NCBI RefSeq assembly: GCF_006968745.1
Contig: NZ_CP030118.1
Coordinates: forward strand, 3,236,654-3,300,653
Origin: Brasilonema sennae CENA114
GTDB taxonomy: Bacteria; Cyanobacteriota; Cyanobacteriia; Cyanobacteriales; Nostocaceae
Length of the DNA: 64,000 nt
Direction of reading: 5' to 3'
The notes under the pieces were generated by a model. That model ran no database searches, had not been told where the DNA came from, and saw nothing but the letters and a program-made list of their open reading frames with translations. Position numbers and translations under genes: made by a program. Positions 27,324-35,449 of this stretch are shown here, one piece after another (positions within the stretch are counted from its first letter, which is position 1; every line of letters begins with the position of its first letter).

Positions 27324-27739
27324 TAGCGCTGTTGCGATCGTCAAAAGTGAGCCAGCTTAGAACGCTTGTCACCTGCGGCGGGAAACCCGTCTGCATGGCT
27401 AGCGTTCGTCTTGGGGGTCATTCAATATCCAAGAAAAATCGGAATTATATCTGGGTTGCAAACTACTGGAGATACCTGAGTTAATTAGCGCTTTGCAAAG
27501 CACAGGACTATTGCGACGTGTAGTGTATGTAGCTAATTAATATAGCTGGAAGCAACGTAGTTTAAACAGTAGAATTCCTCAGCATAGACAAAAGATGCGG
27601 GTGCTAATCCCCTCGTTACTATCGTATTGTAAAGTTCTATTTACTGCCATAAAATAAACAGTATTTATACTGAACTCATGTTGTTAGTACGATGATAATA
27701 ATATATGAGTTGTGTAAAATTTAGCATATTACTGACAGT
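27324..27739. other. Intergenic region with a repeat and a possible gene remnant
   Basis: A family A module in reverse orientation (GGCGGGAAACCCGTCTGCATGG near 27376-27397) is followed by the 38-codon frame described separately at 27424-27540. The final 200 bases are AT-rich and probably hold the promoter of the coiled-coil gene. Confidence 0.5.
27424..27540 (+). pseudogene. Possible 3' remnant of a lost gene
   Basis: An open frame without a start encodes KLLEIPELISALQSTGLLRR followed by VVYVAN and a stop, a composition that looks like a real protein C-terminus rather than noise. A family A repeat lies directly upstream, where the rest of the gene would be. I do not recognise the parent protein. 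Too short to be sure; chance cannot be excluded. Confidence 0.3.
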
Positions 27740-29764
27740 ATGAACTGCAAAATTCTCAACAGTGCAGCGGAAATCTTCGAGGCTTTCAACGCTTGCAAGA
27801 ATCCAGGGGAAGAGATTGATCTATTTGAGTGTTTGGCAACTCACCCTGAGGCACCTATAGTAGCATTTGTAGAGATACTGCAAAAAATAAAACTAGAGCC
27901 TATATTGGCACTTACGTTACAGGCTTTTGGGAAGATTACTGATGCTGATGTGAAGCTGCGGTTGAAGCAAAGTGATGATTTGCTGATCATGCTGAGTGAA
28001 CAGGCGCGTTCTGGTTCGACAGACTTGATTCGCTGGGCTGCGGCGACAACGATTGATAAATTAGGATTTGATCTCACCGTAGTATCTCAACATCTTTCAG
28101 AGGAACCCGGAAGTATTGCCCAGAAGATAATGCAGTTTAAGATTAAAAGATTTGCTGACCAAAATCTTATAGAAAGTCATGATTATGATGAGTTTTTACG
28201 TTTCTGGATTTATGGATATTGGTACAAACTCAAGGAATTGACTCTAGATTATGAGTTTTGGACATTAAAGAAGGAATGGGAGTCTAAAAAAGAAAGAGGA
28301 TGGCAAGATTCACATGACTCTCAAAAGATTCAGCGTCTCAATAAATTTTCAGTTTGTTGGGAGGTAATGAATGCTCTTAGTTTGAGGGGATTAAATCAGG
28401 TGAACTTGGCACTAAAAAAAGCTGAAGATTGTGGAGAAAAGGCTTCAGATATTGATGAAAATGAGGTATTTGAAGGCATTGCCCAAGTTTTGTCAACTTA
28501 TCAATTGACTGAATTTAGTAGTGACAGTGATTTGCAAGTTTTAATGGAGACTCAATTTCACTGTTTGGAAAGTAATAATAAAACAACTCGCTTACTTGCG
28601 GCTCGAAAAATCCTGACTTTGGAAAACACTTGTTTAGATAAAATCCGAGATGAACAACTACAAATTTTCCATTCAACAGAAGCTTTGATGGAAATAGAAA
28701 CATACAATATTACTCGTAAAACTACCTATAAAAAATTAGAAATATTGTCCGAAAATATAGATTTTTTAGAAAAACAACTGAAGCGAAACAAAGTACTGGG
28801 TGAACTTTCTCAGATGAAGTTGCTAGTTTTAGACGAAATGAGTAAGAGAAAAAGTCAATTTGCTGCAGCTAAACTTTCCTGTGAAAATTTCCGAAAAAGT
28901 ATTCATGTGGAGATTGATAAATGTTTGAAAAAAATTCAATCAATCAGTACAGAAATTTATGAAAAAGTATTTGATGAAGTACAACTTGGTCAACTGCCTG
29001 ATATTAGTGTTGATCATGAACACGGACTTATCTTATTTGAAGATTATAAAAATCTATTGGCAGAAAAGTTATCAATAGCCTCTTCTGTTCATAAACAAGT
29101 GTTGACGTTTTATTCTCAATTAGAAAAATGTCAAAACCATCATGAGACAATTCAAAACAATTTAACGTTAATAAAATCTATAAATTATAGAGTTTATGGA
29201 TATTTAGCTTTAAAAGACGACTTAATTGAAATTCAATTGCCAAGTCGTATCACTTATCAAAACTATACACAATTGAGTTTGCTTGAGCAATATTCGACTT
29301 ATTTAAAAAATAAGTTAAATCAACTTAGAGATGAAGTAGTTTGTCGTTACGAAAGAATAATCCCAAGTCAATTATCACCTCTTGATACAGAAATAAAAAA
29401 AGCAAAGATAAAAATGGAGGCAGCTAAGAATATCGCCGATAAGATTAATAATTTTTCTAAAATATTATGCCTCTATCTAATTTCTCTTCTTCTGCTACCG
29501 TGGACGCTAACCATGATGGTTCCTGTTGGGTTACTTATAGGTATTGTGAAGATATTTTTTGGTGAGGCAGGAGAGAATCTAACTCGGATTTTGGGTTTGA
29601 TTGCTGCTCCTGGTATGTTAATTTATCTGGGAATTGAAAAAATAATATATAAACTCATTCAACAGTATGAAAAAAGATTAGAGTATCAAAGGATATTAAG
29701 ATATGAGAAACTCGAAAGTTTGAAAGATGAGGAAAGGCAGATACTAAATTTATTATCTATTTGA
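27740..29764 (+). CDS. Membrane-anchored coiled-coil protein with HEAT-like N-terminus
   Basis: A 674-residue protein. Residues about 10-140 form HEAT-like helices (EEIDLFECLATHPEAPIVAF, ALTLQAFGKITDADVKLRL). The middle (about 325-570) is long charged coiled coil. Two hydrophobic segments follow at about 575-605 (LYLISLLLLPWTLTMMVPVG) and 612-635 (ILGLIAAPGMLIYLGI), then a short basic coiled tail. The N-terminal block is one I recall from cyanobacterial proteins whose C-termini differ, suggesting a modular adaptor. No enzyme motif is seen. It stands alone, with a repeat region after it. Confidence 0.7.
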   Translation: MNCKILNSAAEIFEAFNACKNPGEEIDLFECLATHPEAPIVAFVEILQKIKLEPILALTLQAFGKITDADVKLRLKQSDDLLIMLSEQARSGSTDLIRWAAATTIDKLGFDLTVVSQHLSEEPGSIAQKIMQFKIKRFADQNLIESHDYDEFLRFWIYGYWYKLKELTLDYEFWTLKKEWESKKERGWQDSHDSQKIQRLNKFSVCWEVMNALSLRGLNQVNLALKKAEDCGEKASDIDENEVFEGIAQVLSTYQLTEFSSDSDLQVLMETQFHCLESNNKTTRLLAARKILTLENTCLDKIRDEQLQIFHSTEALMEIETYNITRKTTYKKLEILSENIDFLEKQLKRNKVLGELSQMKLLVLDEMSKRKSQFAAAKLSCENFRKSIHVEIDKCLKKIQSISTEIYEKVFDEVQLGQLPDISVDHEHGLILFEDYKNLLAEKLSIASSVHKQVLTFYSQLEKCQNHHETIQNNLTLIKSINYRVYGYLALKDDLIEIQLPSRITYQNYTQLSLLEQYSTYLKNKLNQLRDEVVCRYERIIPSQLSPLDTEIKKAKIKMEAAKNIADKINNFSKILCLYLISLLLLPWTLTMMVPVGLLIGIVKIFFGEAGENLTRILGLIAAPGMLIYLGIEKIIYKLIQQYEKRLEYQRILRYEKLESLKDEERQILNLLSI

Positions 29765-30105
29765 ATCCCCAAGTCTTGGCTCTTGGCGCGATAGCTAGCC
29801 CCTTAGGGGGCGCTGCGCAAACGCTGCTGCGCTCCGCGCAGATCGCTTTGCCTACCTTATTGCCTAAAGTCCCCCCACCGCCGCCTCAAAGTCGTCTGGT
29901 GTATGCACGACCGGAGAATAAATAGGACACGGAAATTTTAATTGCTGCCAAAATGATATAATAACCGTGCCTGTACAAGACGTAAAAACCAACCCCAAGA
30001 TTTGAAAAAGTAGACGCCCTTCTCACCAATAGACGTGGTCAAGGAAATATAACTCCGCGCTTGTCGTAAGATGGGGCTATGCAGAAAGGATGTCTGACAA
30101 GTGCT
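29765..30105. other. Intergenic region with GC-rich repeat
   Basis: Between 29785 and 29850 there is a GC-rich dispersed repeat (CCTTAGGGGGCGCTGCGCAA, CTGCGCTCCGCGCAG). The following 230 bases, up to the DUF177 start, have no frame I trust, and I looked for but did not find a tRNA or other structural RNA. Confidence 0.5.
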
Positions 30106-30612
30106 ATGGACGCAATTTTTATTCCGCAGCTTACAAAAGCGCCGCAAGCAACAGAGGAAGTTCAAGTTAAAGAGTTTCTAGCTGGTTTAGAAACTCTGAC
30201 ACCAGTTAAAGGTCGCATCCGCGTCCAGCATTGTGGGAATTACTTAGAAATACGTTCTCAAGCAGAAACAATCATCACTTGTACCTGTAGTCGATGCTTA
30301 CAAAACTACAATCATCGTTTAACTATTGATACAAAGGAAATCATTTGGCTAGATGAAGCTGCAAACGTTGATGATCTACCGCTAGAACGCGAAATCGCTT
30401 TTGATGATTTAGTAGAAACTTTATCACCCCAAGGGTATTTTGACCCTGGTACATGGCTGTATGAGCAAATATGCTTGGAATTGCCTCAGCAACAGTTGTG
30501 TGATGCCAATTGTTTAGGCATTCAACCAACCGCCCAGAGCAAATCTGATAAGCGTGTTGACAGGCGTTGGGCTTCTTTGGAAGGTTTTAAAAACCAATTT
30601 CCGGGAGCGTAG
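30106..30612 (+). CDS. DUF177 (YceD-like) protein
   Basis: A 168-residue protein starting MDAIFIPQLTKAPQ. It has the YceD signature TCTCSRCLQNYNHRL (about 65-79), a CxRC zinc-like motif, and near the C-terminus CLELPQQQLCDANCLG with two more cysteines. YceD proteins are linked to rRNA and ribosome assembly, and in many bacteria precede rpmF; here rpmF is not adjacent. The ATG at 30106 is preferred over 30079, which would add nine unrelated residues. Confidence 0.85.
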   Translation: MDAIFIPQLTKAPQATEEVQVKEFLAGLETLTPVKGRIRVQHCGNYLEIRSQAETIITCTCSRCLQNYNHRLTIDTKEIIWLDEAANVDDLPLEREIAFDDLVETLSPQGYFDPGTWLYEQICLELPQQQLCDANCLGIQPTAQSKSDKRVDRRWASLEGFKNQFPGA

Positions 30613-31005
30613 TTTGATAAGTTTGTAGTGGGCGCTTTTGTCTGAAAGCGTCTACTGCAAAGTAGGAAAATTTAATCGCTCATTTTGGCAAACTAGTTTA
30701 GTTTCATATAAGTTTCATAATTTTTTCACTGATTTGTTCTGTTGTTTCGCACTGCTGACTGGTCTAAACTCCAGAAGCGAGTTGTTGGAGAAATTGTTCA
30801 CAGCGATGGTTCTTCTTTGCCCAGAGGGGTTTTTTGAAGGAAACCCCTCTGGGCAAATCGGAGATTTGGGGCAAAGTCGCTGAGTCCTCCGGACACGCGC
30901 AAGGGACGCTTGGTTGGGGCTTAGCGTGATCGCTTTGAGAATTTTCACTCTGAAAAATTTAAGATGTAATATGATAGATGGCAGCACAGTCAAGCTTGCC
31001 AGACG
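30613..31005. repeat. Intergenic region with large palindromic repeat
   Basis: Contains a perfect 14-bp stem at 30819-30854 (GCCCAGAGGGGTTT, 8-base loop, AAACCCCTCTGGGC) followed by a family B piece (GAGTCCTCCGGACACGCGCA near 30881). A degenerate relative of the palindrome, ending AACCCTCTGGGCAT, is at about 47283-47320. No gene is supported. Confidence 0.7.
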
Positions 31006-32973
31006 ATGCTCTGCTGCCTCAACCCCGATTGCCCGCAACCTCAAAATCCTGAACAGATAATCCATTGCCAGAGTTGTGGTGCGCTACTCATACCGCTTTT
31101 GAGAGGTCACTATCGCATAACTCAGGTGCTTTCAGATGAAGGTGGGTTTGGTAGAACCTACTTGGCAAAAGACATAGATAAGCTCAATGAACGCTGTGTC
31201 GTCAAGCAACTAGCACCAAAAGTCCAGGGGACGTGGGCTTTGAAGAAGGCGATTGAGTCATTCCAACAAGAGGCGCAGCGATTGCAAGAACTCGGAAAAA
31301 ATTCGCAGATTCCTACCTTATTGGCTTACTTTGAGGAAGATAACTATCTGTATTTAGTCCAAGAGTTTATTGATGGGCAAACTTTGCTCAAAGACTTGCG
31401 ACAACAGGGAATATATCATGAAGCAAAAATTCGCCAAGGTTTACTCGATTTGCTGCCTGTTCTCAAGTTTATTCATGAGCGTGGGGTGATTCACCGCGAT
31501 ATTAAGCCACAAAATATTATGCGCCGTCAAAGTGATGGCAAGTTAGTACTCATTGATTTTGGTGCCTCAAAGCAACTAAGCGCAACAGTACGGACTAAAC
31601 CGGGGACGACTATTGGTACACGCGGCTATAGTCCTCTCGAACAATTGCAGGATGGTGAAGCTCATCCTGCAAGCGATTTGTTTAGCTTAGGGGCTACGTG
31701 TTTTCATTTAATGTCTGGTGTTTCACCAGGTACTCTTTGGGCAGAAAATGGCTATAGCTGGGTTACTTCTTGGCAGCTATATTTGAAATGTTCGATAAGT
31801 GCAGATTTAGCTAAAGTTTTCGATAAGCTTCTCAAAAAAGACATTAATGAGCGTTATCAGTCTGCGGATGAAGTCCTCAAAGACTTGGAACCTCGGCCAC
31901 CATCCCCACAGCCACCTAGACTGAAAAACAGACTTTTAGCAGGTGCTGGTATTGTGTTGTTAGGATTTGGGGGATTTTGTTACATAAACAATTTCGAGAT
32001 CCTAAATCTGATAGCGCAAAACAATTTCTTGATGAAAACCCTCAATGGGCATTCCAATGTGGTGACTTCTGTTGCTGTTAGTTCGATTCCCCCTGACTCC
32101 CCGCTTTATAAGGGGGGACTGGGGGGGATTGTTGCCAGCGGCAGTTTTGACACAACACTCAAACTGTGGAATTTGTCAACTAGAAAGGAAATTTTCACAC
32201 TTGAGGGCAATGCTGGTTCAGTTTATTCCGTCGCTACCAGTCCGGATGGTCGTACTGTAGCTAGTGGCAATGGTGACAAAACAATTAAACTATGGAATCT
32301 CTTCACTGGACAACAAATTTATACCCTTTATGGACATTCGAGTTCGGTTGAATCCGTTGCCATTAGTCCGGATAGCAAAATGCTTGCAAGTGGCAGTTTT
32401 GACGGTAGCATCAAACTATGGGATCTGCCATCGGGAAGGGAAATTGCTACCCTAAAAGAACATTCTGCTGCAGTGAAATCTGTTGCCTTTAGTCCGGATG
32501 GACAAATTCTTGCCAGTGGCAGTGAAGACAATACTATCAAACTATGGAATTTAAAAAATAAACAGCTGATCAGAACTTTAAAAGGACATTCTCAACCAAT
32601 TAGATCTGTGGCTATTAGTCCTATTCGTTCTGACTTGCGGAGTTTGGGAGGACGACTTGGAGGAATTCTTGCCAGTAGCAGTGCTGACGACACTATCAAA
32701 CTATGGGATTTAGGAACCGGACAGGAAATCTACACCTTTAAGGGACATTCTTTCTCAGTTAATTCTGTGGCTTTTACTTCAGATGGCAAAACCCTGGCAA
32801 GTGGTAGTAGTGACCATACCATCAAACTGTGGGATGTGGCAACGAAAAGAGAAATTCTTACCCTCCGGGGACATTCTAAAGAAGTTACTTCCGTGGCCTT
32901 TAGTCCCGATAATAACACCCTTGTGAGTGGTTGCACTGACGGGACTATTAATCTTTGGCGGGTGGTTCGGTAA
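31006..32973 (+). CDS. Ser/Thr protein kinase with zinc ribbon and WD40 repeats
   Basis: A 655-residue membrane kinase. An N-terminal four-cysteine ribbon (C3/C4, C9, C21, C24) precedes the kinase domain: glycine loop EGGFGRTYLAKD, VAIK-type Lys in CVVKQL, catalytic loop HRDIKPQNIM and DFGAS, so it should be active. A membrane helix (about 312-330) is followed by seven WD40 blades (about 340-655). This is the common cyanobacterial kinase-WD40 fusion that senses an unknown signal. Blades 1 and 5 contain unusual insertions (IPPDSPLYKGGLGG and IRSDLRSLGGRLGG) in the same loop. Confidence 0.93.
   Translation: MLCCLNPDCPQPQNPEQIIHCQSCGALLIPLLRGHYRITQVLSDEGGFGRTYLAKDIDKLNERCVVKQLAPKVQGTWALKKAIESFQQEAQRLQELGKNSQIPTLLAYFEEDNYLYLVQEFIDGQTLLKDLRQQGIYHEAKIRQGLLDLLPVLKFIHERGVIHRDIKPQNIMRRQSDGKLVLIDFGASKQLSATVRTKPGTTIGTRGYSPLEQLQDGEAHPASDLFSLGATCFHLMSGVSPGTLWAENGYSWVTSWQLYLKCSISADLAKVFDKLLKKDINERYQSADEVLKDLEPRPPSPQPPRLKNRLLAGAGIVLLGFGGFCYINNFEILNLIAQNNFLMKTLNGHSNVVTSVAVSSIPPDSPLYKGGLGGIVASGSFDTTLKLWNLSTRKEIFTLEGNAGSVYSVATSPDGRTVASGNGDKTIKLWNLFTGQQIYTLYGHSSSVESVAISPDSKMLASGSFDGSIKLWDLPSGREIATLKEHSAAVKSVAFSPDGQILASGSEDNTIKLWNLKNKQLIRTLKGHSQPIRSVAISPIRSDLRSLGGRLGGILASSSADDTIKLWDLGTGQEIYTFKGHSFSVNSVAFTSDGKTLASGSSDHTIKLWDVATKREILTLRGHSKEVTSVAFSPDNNTLVSGCTDGTINLWRVVR
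32083..32130. repeat. In-frame repeat insertion in kinase WD40 blade 1
   Basis: CCCCCTGACTCCCCGCTTTA followed by TAAGGGGGGACTGGGGGG, a near-palindromic dispersed cyanobacterial repeat. It replaces the usual short DG turn between two WD40 strands with PPDSPLYKGGLGG. A more diverged copy (CGTTCTGACTTGCGGAGTTT and GGAGGACGACTTGG) occurs at about 32625-32665 in blade 5. Confidence 0.75.
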
Positions 32974-34038
32974 TCAGACATCCTTTAGGACAACGCTATA
33001 AGGTTTTTTTCCGAATTCTTCTTGTTGAATGCGTCGTTTTTGACTAGCCCCGGCAATTTTTAAAGCAACAGACTGTACTTGATGGTACAGCTTGCGTGGC
33101 ATTAGCCAGAGAAAATAAGCTGCTGCGAGAGTGATAATTGTACGGTGTGGTTCTTCTAGTATAATTCGCCAGTGGGTAGATAGCGATCGCATGGCAAACT
33201 CCACAGCTGTTGAACCAGCTTCTAAAGTGACTGCTCTTCGGGCTAAATGGCGTAGTTGGTAAGCCATCGCGATTTTTTCCAACTCAGGCATAGATCCTGC
33301 AGGTACGTAGGCGCGTGCTTTTTCCAGCATTGTTTCCCAAGAACTTAACTTTTTCACCAGTTGAGCCGAAAATCCCTGGGAATTTATTCGGTAAAGCGTC
33401 AAGGCTTCTGGTATTCCTTCTATCAGCCATTTCGTTTTCATCGCTATCCGCAGCCAAAGTTCCACATCTTCTGAAGGATGCAGTTGGCGATCATCATCAA
33501 AATAAAAGTTTTCTACCACTCCATAAAGATTATCTTGGAATGCGATATCTTCAAAAACCTGACGCCGAATCACGGGTACTGATCCATTTCCAATGGGAGT
33601 CCGACAAAGTATATCAAGTGGAGTAATTTCCTTGAGCTTGGTTATCTGATAAATACCCAAAGGCTTCCCTGCTTCATCGATTAAAGAAGAACGACAAAAA
33701 CTCACCCCCACTGCTGGTGACTTCTTTAAATGTTCAACATGTTTTTCTAACTTTTCTGGAACCCATAAGTCATCTGCATCTAAAAAAGCCAAATATTCCC
33801 CTTGAGCATGACGAATACCAACATTTCGAGCCGCCGCCACTCCCCGGTTTTGCTGACGGATTATTTTGATTCTATTGTCTGTAAATTGCTGGCAAATTTC
33901 TATGCTTCTATCTGGGGAACCATCGTCAATAATGAGCAACTCAAAATTTGTATAGGTTTGCTCAAGAACTGATTGTATTGTTGCTGCTACATATTTCTCA
34001 ACTTTGTAAACTGGAATGATCACAGAAACTTTTTTCAT
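32974..34038 (-). CDS. Glycosyltransferase family 2
   Basis: A 354-residue GT-A enzyme. VSVIIPVYKVEKYVAATIQSV opens the fold, IIDDGSPDRSIEI binds nucleotide, and YLAFLDADDLW (about 88-98) supplies the metal-binding DxD. The C-terminal half carries SEDVELWLRIAMKTKWLIEG and one hydrophobic segment (about 300-318) that may dock it to the membrane. It is the third gene of the minus-strand polysaccharide arm, 8 bases after the flippase gene. It probably adds one sugar to the lipid-linked repeat unit; the donor is not predictable. Confidence 0.9.
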   Translation of the reverse strand: MKKVSVIIPVYKVEKYVAATIQSVLEQTYTNFELLIIDDGSPDRSIEICQQFTDNRIKIIRQQNRGVAAARNVGIRHAQGEYLAFLDADDLWVPEKLEKHVEHLKKSPAVGVSFCRSSLIDEAGKPLGIYQITKLKEITPLDILCRTPIGNGSVPVIRRQVFEDIAFQDNLYGVVENFYFDDDRQLHPSEDVELWLRIAMKTKWLIEGIPEALTLYRINSQGFSAQLVKKLSSWETMLEKARAYVPAGSMPELEKIAMAYQLRHLARRAVTLEAGSTAVEFAMRSLSTHWRIILEEPHRTIITLAAAYFLWLMPRKLYHQVQSVALKIAGASQKRRIQQEEFGKKPYSVVLKDV

Positions 34039-34046
34039 AGAAGCCC

Positions 34047-35396
34047 CTAAATTTTCTTAGTTTTTGGGAAAACATAATTTGTTGCCCACAATGTAAACAA
34101 AGGTAAAAACACAATATGAACTAATAAAACGGATATTGCTACAACAATTATTTGCCAGTGCTCTCCTAGATGAACTGATAACACAGATGTATCTACACCA
34201 AGAAATTGTAAGTTCACTCCTATCAGGATTGTTATGCTAAATAGGAAAGTGAATATGATATTCCAATATAAATCTAAATGAGGTTTACCAACAGCTATAA
34301 GCAATTGGGATGCAGCGTCTGCAAAAGGTCGTGGAATTGCCGATAGGCAAATGAGAATAACAATGGGGATAGCAGGCACCCATTTCTTACCAAAAACAAT
34401 TGGTACATAAATATGAGCTAAACTAGATTGGAGTATCACAAAAGGGATAATAGTAGCGCGAATAGTTTTCAGACTACTAAAATAGGATTTTTTCAATTCA
34501 GACAATTCTGAGCGAACTGCACATAAATGAGGTAAAATTGCTGAGTTAATAGCATTAATAATACTTAAACTTATTCCTAATCCGGCGTTAAAACCAAAGA
34601 AGTATAACCCTAATTCCTGAATTCCATATTCAGGGACTCCCTGCTTTACAACAAACCGACCAACTAACAGATAATCTAAGTTATTTCTTAGTGTTCTTAA
34701 CAAGGAGACCCCTAAAATATTTTTACCAAACTTAAAAATCTGACTCCAACTTTTGGTGGTAAATCCTGTGTTGACACGCCAAGACTGTGCTCTGTAGTAT
34801 ATTAAGGGTTCAAGAGGCGAAATTAATATTGAAGGCAACACCAACGACCATACACCCATACCTAAGACAGCAAAAATTGCAGTCAGTATACTTCCAGTAA
34901 AGTTTTGAGCACTATTCGCAATTGCTATTACTTTCAGACGATTTTCTCTTTGTATCAGAGTTTTTTGTATTGTAGATAAAGGCCAAATTAAATAAGCTAT
35001 ACCTGAGACAATGATTGGCAAAATCAGATTTGGACTTTTATAAAACCAAGCTATGGGAAAAGCTGCAATAGACTGAATAACAAAAAGACTAAAAAAAACG
35101 ACCCAACTTAACCAGTATGCAGAGTTACACAAATCCTCTAGTTCTTCTTCTTCAGCCTGAATAATTTTTGCACTTATACCGATGTCAGCAAACGTGAGTG
35201 AAAACTCACGTACTGTCATGATAATCGCACCCAAACCATAGTCATGGCGATTTAAATATCGAGCAATGATCACAACTAATCCCAAGCGCAAGACTCTGTA
35301 GATAATCTCTGAAATACTCAACCAGCCAACATTTCGGATGAATTGACCGGAGAATTTTTTCTTAATAATGTTTATTACAGGATGAATTGATCTCAT
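34047..35396 (-). CDS. Wzx-type polysaccharide flippase (MOP superfamily)
   Basis: A 449-residue membrane protein with about 12 helices and the MOP start FSGQFIRNVGWLSISEIIYRVLRLGLVVIIARYL. Members move undecaprenyl-linked repeat units across the inner membrane. It is the middle gene of wzc-wzx-GT2, with 53 bases to the kinase gene upstream. Its length and gene context fit an exopolysaccharide flippase rather than a multidrug exporter. Confidence 0.9.
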   Translation of the reverse strand: MRSIHPVINIIKKKFSGQFIRNVGWLSISEIIYRVLRLGLVVIIARYLNRHDYGLGAIIMTVREFSLTFADIGISAKIIQAEEEELEDLCNSAYWLSWVVFFSLFVIQSIAAFPIAWFYKSPNLILPIIVSGIAYLIWPLSTIQKTLIQRENRLKVIAIANSAQNFTGSILTAIFAVLGMGVWSLVLPSILISPLEPLIYYRAQSWRVNTGFTTKSWSQIFKFGKNILGVSLLRTLRNNLDYLLVGRFVVKQGVPEYGIQELGLYFFGFNAGLGISLSIINAINSAILPHLCAVRSELSELKKSYFSSLKTIRATIIPFVILQSSLAHIYVPIVFGKKWVPAIPIVILICLSAIPRPFADAASQLLIAVGKPHLDLYWNIIFTFLFSITILIGVNLQFLGVDTSVLSVHLGEHWQIIVVAISVLLVHIVFLPLFTLWATNYVFPKTKKI

Positions 35397-35449
35397 TACT
35401 ATCTTTGGGACAACTAACGAGTGACGAAAATATCACTGTCTATTACTAG

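Noticed and set aside
32085-32105. GTTCGATTCC resembling a tRNA T-arm
   Set aside because: It lies inside the kinase coding sequence and is part of a CCCC/GGGG repeat; no cloverleaf can be formed around it.
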